Of a stretch of 32,417 bases of DNA, positions 9,163 through 17,153 are shown piece by piece. The translations under genes and the position numbers were made by a program. This stretch comes from Rubrobacter sp. GTDB taxonomy: Bacteria > Chloroflexota > Chloroflexia > Thermobaculales > Thermobaculaceae. The stretch lies in contig JADDPT010000050.1 of the NCBI GenBank assembly GCA_016781735.1, positions 1-32,417 of the forward strand. The letters run 5' to 3'. Below the pieces are notes generated by a model. It had not been told where the DNA came from, searched no databases, and saw only the letters and a list, made by a program, of their open reading frames with translations. Positions within the stretch are counted from its first letter, which is position 1; each line of letters opens with the position of its first letter.

Positions 9163-9192
9163 ATTATAGGTAGCCCTCGCGCCGGCTGTCAA
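9163..9192 (-). promoter_or_regulatory. Consensus sigma-70-type promoter of secDF
   Basis: On the minus strand TTGACA (9192-9187) and TATAAT (9168-9163) are both perfect consensus hexamers separated by 18 bases. Predicted transcription start is near 9156, giving a leader of about 90 bases before the secD ATG. This is the strongest promoter match seen in the window. Confidence 0.8.
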
Positions 9193-9242
9193 ACCGTGAA
9201 AAATGCCACCAGGCAGGCGCTCCGACCCTCCCATGGCCTTCG

Positions 9243-10655
9243 CTACAGCCGGGTAGTCTCCCCGCTGCCTGACCTCGTCTCAAGCCGAAGCTGACTCGTC
9301 TCTCGGCCAGTGAGTCCGGCCAGCAGCCAGTCGAGGAGCAGGCGGATGCGGTTGCGCCATGAGGGGATGTGAGACAGGTAGTACGAATGCCACATGAGCC
9401 AGGCGGGCGGGCCCGTGAGCGTGAGAGGCCCTACCTGAGCGACACCCGTCCCTCGCCCCAGCAGCGCCATATGGCCCAGCGGTCGGAACCGGAAGGGCTT
9501 TGTGGGAATGCCGTTTATTGCGGCGGCTATGGCGCGCCCAACGTACCGGCCCTCATGCTCCGCTGCCTGGGCGGTGGGCGGCACACCCATGCCGGTGCGT
9601 GGGTCAACAGACCAGGCAGAGTCACCGACGGCATACACCTCGGGGCGCCCCGGTAGGCGGAGATGGTCGTCAACGATGAGTGATCCGTTGCGGGCATGCT
9701 CGACGGGCAGGTCGGAAACGACGGAAGGCGCCGCTGTGCCGGCCGCCCAGAAAAGGGTGCGAGCGGGGATATCACCCTTGGACGTGCGCACCGAGCGTTC
9801 CGTGGCCGACTCGATCGAGACGCCGGTCAGCACCTCGACCCCCGACTCCTCGAGCTCCCTCCGCACTGCTTCTGAGCTCTTCGGGTCGCTCATAGGTACC
9901 AGTCGATCGGCTCGTCCGGCGACGACAACTCGGACAGGCGCGTCCTCCAGCCAGGGGTACTGTGACAAGAGCCCGGAGCTAAGGTAGTCGCTGATCGTCG
10001 CGGCAAGCTCAACGCCGGTGTCGCCCCCACCGCCCACGACGAAGGTGAGCCACTCCGCGTCCTCCTTCGGGTCCTGGCTGTTGTGAGCAGCTTCGAGCGC
10101 GTCTATGAGGTGGTTGCGCAGCTGCAGTGCATCGGCGGGGGACTGGAAGATGAGCGAGTGCTCCCGCACGCCGGGCAGGTCGGGCACGGTCGTCACGCTA
10201 CCTAGCGCTATGACGAGGTAGTCGTAGGGACGCGTCCCGGCCGAGGTGTGAACCTGCCGTGAGTCGAGGTCTATCTTCTCGACCTCCGCCTGCAGCAGGT
10301 GGAAGCGACGTCCTCTCTGGAACGCACGTACTGGGACGACGATGTTGCTCGGATTGGATCGGCCATCCGCGACGGTCCAGAGTAGTGGTGTGAACAAGGT
10401 GGAGTTGTCCTTGTCCACTACGAGGATGCTCGTGTCCGTGCGTGCCTCGAGCCGTTTGTCGAGCTCGAGCGCGGTGGCAATGCCTCCAAATCCCGCTCCG
10501 AGGATCAGTATGCGAGTTCCGGCTGAGTGGTAACTCTCCTCTGTCTCACTCTCGTGCGGCAGCCGACGCATACTGACCGAAGCGGCGAGAAGTCGCCTCC
10601 CGACCGCCGCGGCCGCTATGCCCAGCCCCACGATGGCGAGCCCTTTTCCCGTCAT
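9243..10655 (-). CDS. Type II NADH:quinone oxidoreductase-like flavoprotein (NDH-2 family)
   Basis: The protein of 470 residues resembles NDH-2, which passes electrons from NADH through FAD to quinone without pumping ions. After a hydrophobic N-terminal segment (about 5-28) comes ILILGAGFGGIATALEL, the FAD-binding fold at about 49-65. A second nucleotide-binding fold with VVGGGGDTGVELA lies near the middle, and the closing FAD motif VYAVGDSAW follows. The C-terminal region with aromatic and basic residues (WLMWHSYYLSHIPSWRNRIR) is typical of membrane attachment. The frame extends 170 codons further upstream, into the gltX region on the opposite strand, but that part lacks domain character. 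The ATG at 10655 has an excellent GGAGG six bases upstream and is taken as the start. Related flavoproteins such as sulfide:quinone reductase are less likely. It is followed by the secD promoter. Confidence 0.88.
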   Translation of the reverse strand: MTGKGLAIVGLGIAAAAVGRRLLAASVSMRRLPHESETEESYHSAGTRILILGAGFGGIATALELDKRLEARTDTSILVVDKDNSTLFTPLLWTVADGRSNPSNIVVPVRAFQRGRRFHLLQAEVEKIDLDSRQVHTSAGTRPYDYLVIALGSVTTVPDLPGVREHSLIFQSPADALQLRNHLIDALEAAHNSQDPKEDAEWLTFVVGGGGDTGVELAATISDYLSSGLLSQYPWLEDAPVRVVVAGRADRLVPMSDPKSSEAVRRELEESGVEVLTGVSIESATERSVRTSKGDIPARTLFWAAGTAAPSVVSDLPVEHARNGSLIVDDHLRLPGRPEVYAVGDSAWSVDPRTGMGVPPTAQAAEHEGRYVGRAIAAAINGIPTKPFRFRPLGHMALLGRGTGVAQVGPLTLTGPPAWLMWHSYYLSHIPSWRNRIRLLLDWLLAGLTGRETSQLRLETRSGSGETTRL

Positions 10656-10784
10656 GGTTGACCTCCGTTCCGTCTGCCGTGCACGTGCTGCCGGTAGCCC
10701 TATATTACTCCTTTCAACCTCGCAGACGCGGTGAAGAGTTGCATGACCGGAACATGGTGACAAACGGTCGGGAACGCATCCTCG

Positions 10785-10814
10785 TTGAGTGTACGTATGG
10801 CCGACGGCTATAAT
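10785..10814 (+). promoter_or_regulatory. Promoter of gltX
   Basis: TTGAGT (10785-10790) and a perfect TATAAT (10809-10814) are separated by 18 bases. Transcription should begin near 10821, about 50 bases before the gltX start. The TTG of the -35 element could be misread as a start codon of gltX. Confidence 0.75.
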
Positions 10815-10871
10815 TGCAGGTCTCGCGACAGGCCGCCTGTCACCTTCAGTCCCATTCAACCGAGGTGTGTA

Positions 10872-12350
10872 TTGAGTTCCACTGGTTCCTCCCTCCGCGT
10901 CCGTATGGCCCCCAGCCCAACCGGATACCTTCACGTCGGCAGCGTCCGCACGGCCCTCTTCAACTGGTTGCTGGCGCGCCACCACGGCGGCACGTTCATC
11001 CTTCGCGTCGAAGACACTGATCGGTCGAGGATGGTACCCGGCGCGGTGGAGAATATGATGGACACCTTGCGCTGGGTAGGGCTCGACTGGGATGAGGGTC
11101 CGGAGAAGGGTGGGCCATTCGGTCCCTACGTACAATCGGAGCGGCTGGACAAGTATCACCAGCACGCCGAGCAGTTGCTGGCCGAAGGCAAGGCGTACCG
11201 ATGCTACTGCACGGAGGAGCGGCTTGCGGAGCTACGCAGGCAGCAGGAGGCAAGCAGACAGCCAACCGGCTACGACCGAAGGTGCCGATACCTCTCAGAG
11301 GAAGAGAAGAGGGCCCTGGAGGCATCAAGTCAGCCCAGCGTCGTCCGCTTCGCCTCCCCGCTAGAAGGCACCACCACGTTCACGGACCTTGTGCGTGGCC
11401 CGGTTACCTACCAGAACGCGGGGGTGGGTGACTTCGTGTGCATCAAGAGCGACGGTTACCCAACGTACCACTTCGCGGTCGTGGTGGACGACCACCTGAT
11501 GGAGATATCTCATGTAACGCGAGGCGAGGAGTTCATTAGCTCCGCCGCGCGCGACAGGCTGTTATACGAGGCGTTCGGTTGGAGCCCCCCGCTGTACGCG
11601 CACTACCCACTCATACTCGCGCCCGACCGCGCACGTCTGGCGAAGCGACACGGGGCAACTGCCGCCGTCGAGTTTCGCGAGATGGGCATAGTGAGAGAAG
11701 CTTTCTTCAATTACCTCGCGCTGCTCGGCGCATCGTACAGCGCCGACCGCGAGATCTACAGCGTGGAAGAGCTGATACAGCTTTTCGACATACCGCGCGT
11801 GAGCCCGTCGGCGGCGATATTCGACCGGGCAAAGCTGGAATGGATGAACGGTTACTACATCAACCACATCCTGAGCCTTCCGGACGTCACCGACCGATGC
11901 ATGCCGTACCTGCGGGATGACGGACTCGTCGCGGACGAAACCCCACGCGAGTACGTGGAGCAGGTAGTCGCCCTCGTCAAGGAGCGGCTGAAGCTCCTCT
12001 CGGAGGTAGGGGAGCTAACGGAGTTCTTCTTCCGAGAGCCAGATCTGTCGCTGGATGTGCTCGCGGTGAAGAAGCTGTCCGCCGAGGAGACCCGCGATGT
12101 GTTGAGCCGAGCACAGGAACGCCTGCAGGCGCTGCCCGGCTGGGAAGAGGCCGAGATGGAGGTGGCGATGAGGTCGCTGGCGGAGGAGCTCGGACTGAAG
12201 GCCGGACCGCTCTTCATGGCGCTACGCGTGGCTGTGACGGGCAGGACGGTCTCGCCCGGCCTCTTCGAGACGATGCGAGTGCTCGGGCGGGAACGCACCC
12301 TGGAGCGTCTGGCTCGTGCAGCCGAATTGCTCGCAGGCTCCCCTGCCTAG
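10872..12350 (+). CDS. gltX: Glutamyl-tRNA synthetase
   Basis: This class I aminoacyl-tRNA synthetase charges tRNA-Glu (and possibly tRNA-Gln) with glutamate. With the start used here it is 492 residues, the normal family size. RVRMAPSPTGYLHVGSVRTALFNWL gives the HIGH-type motif HVGS at 21-24; FILRVEDTDRSR follows. The KMSKS loop reads RLAKRHG at 255-261: the first Lys is Arg and the Ser is Ala, while the second Lys is kept. The C-terminal anticodon-binding domain is intact and ends in FETMRVLGRERTLERLARA. The start is TTG at 10872, preceded by GAGGTG four bases away. The frame is open further upstream, but that segment contains the promoter. With gatC and gatA in the same window, a non-discriminating role is possible. 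Its stop codon overlaps that of the convergent gene. Confidence 0.96.
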   Translation: MSSTGSSLRVRMAPSPTGYLHVGSVRTALFNWLLARHHGGTFILRVEDTDRSRMVPGAVENMMDTLRWVGLDWDEGPEKGGPFGPYVQSERLDKYHQHAEQLLAEGKAYRCYCTEERLAELRRQQEASRQPTGYDRRCRYLSEEEKRALEASSQPSVVRFASPLEGTTTFTDLVRGPVTYQNAGVGDFVCIKSDGYPTYHFAVVVDDHLMEISHVTRGEEFISSAARDRLLYEAFGWSPPLYAHYPLILAPDRARLAKRHGATAAVEFREMGIVREAFFNYLALLGASYSADREIYSVEELIQLFDIPRVSPSAAIFDRAKLEWMNGYYINHILSLPDVTDRCMPYLRDDGLVADETPREYVEQVVALVKERLKLLSEVGELTEFFFREPDLSLDVLAVKKLSAEETRDVLSRAQERLQALPGWEEAEMEVAMRSLAEELGLKAGPLFMALRVAVTGRTVSPGLFETMRVLGRERTLERLARAAELLAGSPA

Positions 12351-14401
12351 CTGGGTTGCTGGGCGGCGAAGAGTCCGCTACGGGTAAGCCGTCCGATCAA
12401 CACCTGTGCCTCGTCAGTGAGGTTGTCGGCTCCCAGCACAAGCAGTACCTCGCGCTCCCCAACCCTCCTTGGACTGTGCGAACGCACGATTGGGGAGCTG
12501 AGCAGCTCCTCAACGCCTGCCTCCGTCTCGCATGACACCAGAAGTGTCGGTCTGGCCTCGATGCGGTGGGGTTCTCGCCCCCACTCCCAGATGGCTGCTA
12601 TCAACTTCGGGGGCGCTCCGTCAGAGGCATAGCGACGCAGGAGGGCGACGACTTCCGAGGGAGGCATTCCGGCGGAGCGCGCTCGTGCGATGCTGCGGCG
12701 ATCCACGAGGTAGAGAGGGTGGCCCCCTGAGCGTGCCGGCCGGGCGAAGCACGCGAGCGCCCAGATTAGTCGGGAGTCCGGGTTGGTGACGCGTATGCGC
12801 CCTTCCTCGCTGACCTCCACCCTGGGCGGCGTGGAGACGGACGGCGGTCGCGGCACCCTTCCGCAGAGCCACGCACCGTCCGGCGTGACCCTGAAGAGCG
12901 GCTCGGGCTCCGCTGCTGACTCGACAACGTGGGTCCAACTCAACGGGCCGAGAACAGCCTCCTTGATCCACCTGCCTTCTACGTCCCGCCAGTCTTCCAG
13001 AGCCTTCCGGGCGCCGGCAGCGCCGAGGTCGCGCATGAGCCGGTTCTGGGGTCTCAAGATGTGGGGGTTGTTTGTACGGATGGTAGCGATCAGACTTTCA
13101 ACTGAGTACCACGTTTCAGGCTCGCACGCCGCCAGGTGCTCGAGGACAGTGTGACGCGCGCTCTTCAGCGTGTTCGGGTCGTTTCTGAAGCCTGCGGCGC
13201 CTGCTAGCGCGCTTCCCTCCCCTGGCAGACCCGCCTCCACCCACTGTACTACCAACTGCCGCGACTGGCGCTCGAGCGTGCTTTCCGCCCACTGTCTGCA
13301 CCTTGGCGCTGGTTTGACCACGCCGTCACGTCTCTCTACCAGCGAAAGCCCTTCGGCGGCCGCAAGCAGGAACCGAAGGTTTGCGTGGGGATCGGCGGGT
13401 CGCGCCAGGAGGGCCGTTTCCCAGGACTCGAAAAAGGGGCGTGGGAGCTCGCCTGGTTCGGGCGATGGTATGTCGCGCAACTCGAAGGCGCGCGACAGGT
13501 TGAGAAGGTCCCAGGCGCAAGCCCAGGCGGGGGCAGGGACGTGGCGGGTAGGAGCCGTCGCCCGCTCGGGTTCTGCGCGTAGCTTTCCACCTTGTGGCAG
13601 CGCATGCACTGGGCCCTGAGGTAGGTACAGCTTCCATTCGCCGTCGTACATCTCGAGCGCGAGCAGGCGGTCACCCAGGTCGCCCACGGCATCGCGTAGC
13701 ACGGACGGGTGGAGTCCTGCCCGTTCGCCCACCTGCACCGTAGGAGCACAGCCCCCCGCCTCAACGAGAGCAGCGTATAGCTGGCGCGCCGGTTCGGCCG
13801 CCTCTGCGACAACCTGCTGGGTGGGCGCGTTGCTAATTCGCCCAAGCAGCGACTCGACTAGCTCGTCCCGAGTGTAGGAGCCTGGCTCGGACGCGAGACC
13901 CCAGTACGCCGCCAGGTTCTCCAACTCGCCGGTGCCGAGCCGTGTGAGCTGTTCCTCGAGCGGCAGCGTGCTGGTATCACCCTCACGCACATCGGCTAAC
14001 AGCCGGTTGAGGAGTCTCTGCAACTCAGGGGGCAGGATGAGCGCAGGGTCGGGCACTTGAGGGAGATGCAGCGAGAGGAGGCCGCCCTCGCGCTCGCTCT
14101 CCTCGGACGCCCACAGAATACCTGCCCTAAGGCATGCACGAAGGGAAGGATCGTCAGCCGTGATGCCTGTGCTTGAGAGCTTCTGTTCCGGCTCCGTGGC
14201 GAAAGCTGTCAAGAGGGTCCTGGAGTCTTCATCGAGGCTGTCCCAGAGGCGGTGGGCGGAGGCATCGCGGAGCATCTCCCGGCTCAGGGCGGCCGCCTGC
14301 TGGGACCTGGAAACACGAGGTAGCTCTATGCTCCAGGCATCCGCGACGCCCGAGAGATTCTCGGCCGGGCACGTCATCAGTAGTGCCATCAGGTTGCGCA
14401 A
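12347..14401 (-). CDS. Helicase-associated (XPB/Ssl2-like) domain protein, no helicase core
   Basis: The 684-residue soluble protein has no Walker A or DEAD-type box. Its C-terminal third (LYLVDRRSIARARSAG, then SEVVALLRRYASDGAPPKLIAAIWEWGRE at about 575-620 and an end domain of about 60 residues) resembles the helicase-associated XPB/Ssl2-like domain in large proteins of Actinobacteria and Chloroflexota. The N-terminal two thirds are helical and appear to contain winged-helix-like segments (for example around 205-260). A DNA-related function is likely, but the role is unknown. The start is TTG at 14401, with GGAG eight bases upstream; an in-frame ATG at 14389 has no ribosome site. It lies 98 bases downstream of the DUF456 gene, possibly cotranscribed with it. 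Tail to tail with gltX, the two stop codons share the palindrome CTAG (12347-12350). Confidence 0.6.
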   Translation of the reverse strand: MRNLMALLMTCPAENLSGVADAWSIELPRVSRSQQAAALSREMLRDASAHRLWDSLDEDSRTLLTAFATEPEQKLSSTGITADDPSLRACLRAGILWASEESEREGGLLSLHLPQVPDPALILPPELQRLLNRLLADVREGDTSTLPLEEQLTRLGTGELENLAAYWGLASEPGSYTRDELVESLLGRISNAPTQQVVAEAAEPARQLYAALVEAGGCAPTVQVGERAGLHPSVLRDAVGDLGDRLLALEMYDGEWKLYLPQGPVHALPQGGKLRAEPERATAPTRHVPAPAWACAWDLLNLSRAFELRDIPSPEPGELPRPFFESWETALLARPADPHANLRFLLAAAEGLSLVERRDGVVKPAPRCRQWAESTLERQSRQLVVQWVEAGLPGEGSALAGAAGFRNDPNTLKSARHTVLEHLAACEPETWYSVESLIATIRTNNPHILRPQNRLMRDLGAAGARKALEDWRDVEGRWIKEAVLGPLSWTHVVESAAEPEPLFRVTPDGAWLCGRVPRPPSVSTPPRVEVSEEGRIRVTNPDSRLIWALACFARPARSGGHPLYLVDRRSIARARSAGMPPSEVVALLRRYASDGAPPKLIAAIWEWGREPHRIEARPTLLVSCETEAGVEELLSSPIVRSHSPRRVGEREVLLVLGADNLTDEAQVLIGRLTRSGLFAAQQPS

Positions 14402-14499
14402 GGGCGGCTCTCCGAACGTTCCAGCTGGCGCCGACGGAATGTCACCTGACCAGGCAGGCGCCTGTGGCGATTATCCGACAGCCTCTGTCCGGTTGCTAC

Positions 14500-14991
14500 T
14501 CAGCGGGCGATCAGCAGGTAGATACCGAGGATCGAGAGGCCAAAGAAGAGGTCCGCGATCAGCGCGATCGCGAATCCGATCACCGCGCCCGTGCCGGAGC
14601 GCAGCGCGGCGCGAAGCGGGCGGTTGACTAGCAGGTCGCCGGCGACCGCGCCTCCCACACCGCCGAGTAGCGCGCCCCATGCCCCGAAGAGGACAATGCC
14701 GATCAGCCCGCCGACGAGCGCGCCCCAGGCGCCTGGTCTTGAAGCTCCCATCTTGCGGCTGACCCAGGCGGCGGCGAGAAAGTCCACAACGAGTGACGCG
14801 ATCGTGAGGAGTGAGAGGAGAGTGAGCCACGGCCAGGTGAGGATGTCAAAGTCAGTGAGCCAGGAGTAGATGAAGGCGCCGAGTAGCATGACTGGGATGC
14901 CGGGCATGAACGGTACGAAGACACCGACCAGCCCGACCAGCATCAGCAGGAGCCCGAGCGCAAATGGGGAGCCGAGCAGCTGCGTTTCCAT
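14500..14991 (-). CDS. DUF456-family small membrane protein
   Basis: The 163-residue protein is almost entirely hydrophobic, with about five membrane segments. It contains the pattern LMLVGLVGVFVPFMPGIPVMLLGAFIYSW near the N-terminus and Gly/Ala-rich helices (GALVGGLIGIVLFGAWGALLGGVGGAVAGDLL) that characterise DUF456. The function of the family is unknown. Gly-rich repeats of this kind favour tight helix packing in the membrane. The start is ATG at 14991 with only a weak ribosome site. It is divergent from recA across about 300 bases and precedes the helicase-associated gene on the same strand. Confidence 0.85.
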   Translation of the reverse strand: METQLLGSPFALGLLLMLVGLVGVFVPFMPGIPVMLLGAFIYSWLTDFDILTWPWLTLLSLLTIASLVVDFLAAAWVSRKMGASRPGAWGALVGGLIGIVLFGAWGALLGGVGGAVAGDLLVNRPLRAALRSGTGAVIGFAIALIADLFFGLSILGIYLLIAR

Positions 14992-15195
14992 TCCGGTATC
15001 TTAGCACGAGAGCAGTCCGGTGGAGCCTCCGGCGTGGGCGCCACGTACAGTTTCATCCGGCAATAATGCGATGCTTCGGGGCACGGTCAATGGGCAGGCG
15101 AGCCCGCTTAGCAGGTCGCATAAGGGGGCTGCTAGTGGATAATAATGGTGGTGCCAATAGCGGTGTTCTGAGGCTGCCGGTAACGGCATTTCTCA

Positions 15196-15225
15196 TTGAC
15201 ACCGGCACCGAAAAAGGGCTAAAAT
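15196..15225 (+). promoter_or_regulatory. Promoter of recA
   Basis: A perfect TTGACA (15196-15201) and TAAAAT (15220-15225) are spaced by 18 bases. Predicted transcription start is near 15232. A 5-bp hairpin TGCCG-GTAA-CGGCA (15175-15188) lies just upstream. The rest of the roughly 300-base divergent gap (14992-15293) shows nothing else that I can support. Confidence 0.75.
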
Positions 15226-15238
15226 CGAGTGTCGGACT

Positions 15239-15252
15239 AGAACATATTTTCT
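15239..15252 (+). promoter_or_regulatory. LexA/SOS-box-like operator for recA
   Basis: AGAAC-ATAT-TTTCT matches the Gram-positive-type SOS box AGAAC-N4-GTTCT at 9 of 10 defined positions. It sits just after the predicted recA transcription start, where a bound repressor would block RNA polymerase. The wider stretch 15238-15253 is an inverted repeat with 5-bp arms (TAGAA / TTCTA). lexA is not in the window, so this rests on sequence match and position only. Confidence 0.5.
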
Positions 15253-15293
15253 ATTAACGCGCACGCAGAAGGCGCACGCAGAAGAGGTGGTAG

Positions 15294-16328
15294 ATGAGCG
15301 ACCGAACCAAGGCACTTGAGAGCGCGATCGCGCAGATAGAACGCTCCTTCGGCAGTGGCTCCATCATGAAGATGGGCGAGTTCTCACCCAAGATGGCGAT
15401 TGACGCAATACCGACTGGCGCTATTGCCCTCGACATGGCGCTGGGCATTGGCGGCATACCTCGTGGGCGCGTGATTGAGATCTACGGGCCGGAGTCCTCA
15501 GGCAAGACCACGCTCGCCCAGCACATCATCGCCGAGGCTCAGAAACTGGGCGGCACCGCGGCCATCATCGACGCGGAGCACGCCTTTGACCCTCTGTATG
15601 CACAGAAGTGCGGCGTCCAGTTGGACGAGTTGCTCATCTCGCAGCCGGACACCGGGGAGCAGGCGCTTGAGATCGCCGAGACGCTCGTCCGATCCGGCAG
15701 TATAGACGTGGTGGTCGTGGACTCCGTGGCCGCGCTCGTTCCCAGGGCGGAGATCGAGGGTGAGATGGGCGACAGCCACGTCGGTCTGCAGGCGCGCCTG
15801 ATGAGCCAGGCGTTGCGTAAGCTGACCGGCGCAGTCAGCAAGTCGAACACCTCGCTCATATTCATCAACCAGATACGTATGAAGATCGGCGTGATGTTCG
15901 GCAACCCCGAGACGACGAGCGGCGGCAACGCACTGAAGTTCTACTCCTCCGTGCGAATGGAGATCCGCAAGGCGGAGACGATCAAGCAGGGTTCGGACTC
16001 CGTGGGCAACCGCATCCGCGTCAAGGTGATAAAGAACAAGGTCGCGCCGCCGTTTCGCGTTGCCGAGTTCGACATCATGTTCAATGAGGGCATCTCGAAG
16101 GAAGGCAACCTTATTGACGTAGGCCTCACAATGGGCATCCTGCGAAAGAGCGGAGCCTTCATCTATCTGGACGACGACCGGCTGGGACAGGGCCGCGAGA
16201 ACGCCAAGGAATTCCTCAGGCAGAACCCGGCGATTGCCCAGGACATTGAGGACCGTATCAAGAGCGCGGGCGTGGGCGACCGGCTCGTGATGGGTGTGGA
16301 TGGTGCAGCGGACGGATCGTCGAGCTAG
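15294..16328 (+). CDS. recA: Recombinase RecA
   Basis: RecA forms ATP-dependent filaments on single-stranded DNA, carries out strand exchange and triggers LexA self-cleavage in the SOS response. The 344-residue product has normal length. The Walker A motif GPESSGKT is at 65-72, and [25 protein letters not shown] supplies Walker B and loop L1. Loop L2 lies around [24 protein letters not shown]. The C-terminus is acidic and short. The ATG start follows GAGGTGG. It has a clear promoter, a LexA-like box and a structured terminator before recX, so recA can be expressed at a much higher level than recX. Confidence 0.99.
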   Translation: MSDRTKALESAIAQIERSFGSGSIMKMGEFSPKMAIDAIPTGAIALDMALGIGGIPRGRVIEIYGPESSGKTTLAQHIIAEAQKLGGTAAIIDAEHAFDPLYAQKCGVQLDELLISQPDTGEQALEIAETLVRSGSIDVVVVDSVAALVPRAEIEGEMGDSHVGLQARLMSQALRKLTGAVSKSNTSLIFINQIRMKIGVMFGNPETTSGGNALKFYSSVRMEIRKAETIKQGSDSVGNRIRVKVIKNKVAPPFRVAEFDIMFNEGISKEGNLIDVGLTMGILRKSGAFIYLDDDRLGQGRENAKEFLRQNPAIAQDIEDRIKSAGVGDRLVMGVDGAADGSSS

Positions 16329-16344
16329 ACAACGCGACTCCGAT

Positions 16345-16401
16345 GGGCGGGGCTCCGAGAGAACCGGGAGGAACTTCCGGTTGGGGCCCCGCCCCTCTTT
16401 T
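16345..16401 (+). terminator. Intrinsic terminator between recA and recX
   Basis: A 9-bp GC-only stem (GGGCGGGGC at 16345-16353 with GCCCCGCCC at 16386-16394) encloses a second 6-bp hairpin (AACCGG / CCGGTT; 16362-16367 with 16377-16382). It is followed by CTCTTTT (16395-16401). This is a good Rho-independent terminator 16 bases after the recA stop. Read-through would supply recX. Confidence 0.8.
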
Positions 16402-16425
16402 AGCCCGGATGAGGGGACGGTTGTC

Positions 16426-17085
16426 GTGGTCTCGGCCGTCGAGCCACAGAAGAGAGACCCCGAGCGGGTCAACGTCTTTGTGGACGGCAAGTTCGCCTTT
16501 AGCCTCAACGCGCTGCTCGCGCTAGAGCTTGACCTGCGCAAGGGTGCCGAGATACCCGCGGAGACTCTTGCGAACGTGCTACGGCGCGACGAGGTTGGCA
16601 AGGCGGTCGAGGCGTGCGTGCGTCTGCTCGGTTACCGCCCCAGGACCGAGGCGGAGCTACTCAGGCGGCTCGCCCAGAAGGGCTACGAGGCTGAACTTGC
16701 GCGCGAGGCGGTGGACCGTGTGCGGGACTTGGGTTACGTTGACGACGTGGACTTCGCCCGGTTCTGGGTGCGCAATCGCGAGCAGTTCAAGCCGATGGGC
16801 GCGCGTCGTATCCGTCACGAGCTCTTTCAGAAGGGCGTCGATCGGGAAACAGTACAGACGGTGATCGAGGAGGAGCTGCCCGCCGAGGAGGATGAGGCAG
16901 CCCTCCGGGTCGCGAGGAAGAAGCTTCGGTCGCTGGCGGGGACCGACTACCCCACGTTTCAGCGACGGCTAGGGGGCCTACTAGCCCGGCAGGGATTCGG
17001 TTTCGATACTTCCGCGCGGGTGGTCAGGCTGGTCTGGCAAGAGAGCAGCGGAGAGGGACCGGACTCCGATGAGGACGGTGGATAG
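16426..17085 (+). CDS. recX: Regulatory protein RecX
   Basis: RecX binds RecA filaments and limits their growth and activity. The 219-residue protein shows the usual RecX order: an N-terminal beta region (PERVNVFVDGKFAFSL), then tandem three-helix repeats. Typical segments are LGYRPRTEAELLRRLAQKGY, VRDLGYVDDVDFARFWVRNR and MGARRIRHELFQKGVDRE. The frame is open further upstream into recA, but that stretch contains the recA terminator and encodes no RecX-like sequence. GTG at 16426, preceded by GAGGGG, is therefore chosen as start. It lies 97 bases downstream of recA, the classic recA-recX pairing. Confidence 0.93.
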   Translation: MVSAVEPQKRDPERVNVFVDGKFAFSLNALLALELDLRKGAEIPAETLANVLRRDEVGKAVEACVRLLGYRPRTEAELLRRLAQKGYEAELAREAVDRVRDLGYVDDVDFARFWVRNREQFKPMGARRIRHELFQKGVDRETVQTVIEEELPAEEDEAALRVARKKLRSLAGTDYPTFQRRLGGLLARQGFGFDTSARVVRLVWQESSGEGPDSDEDGG

Positions 17086-17114
17086 CGATACGGGGCCCTC
17101 TATCTGATATTTTT
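17081..17114 (+). terminator. Weak terminator candidate after recX
   Basis: A 5-bp stem GATAG / CTATC (17081-17085 with 17100-17104) with a GC-rich loop is followed within a few bases by TATTTTT (17108-17114). The stem is short, so the call is tentative. It overlaps the recX stop codon. Confidence 0.3.
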
Positions 17115-17153
17115 ACCAACAGGGGAAGCGCTACGGCGCCGGGGGTACGTAAC

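Noticed and set aside
10656-11165. Upstream extension of the NDH-2-like frame by 170 residues
   Set aside because: It runs through the gltX promoter and 5' end on the other strand, has no domain character, and the ATG at 10655 has an excellent ribosome site.
16294-16425. Upstream extension of the recX frame
   Set aside because: It covers the recA end and the recA terminator and has no RecX-like sequence.
15498-16601. Long minus-strand open frame antisense to recA and recX (367 codons)
   Set aside because: Composition and lack of any family pattern mark it as a shadow of the GC-rich recA frame; no ribosome site.
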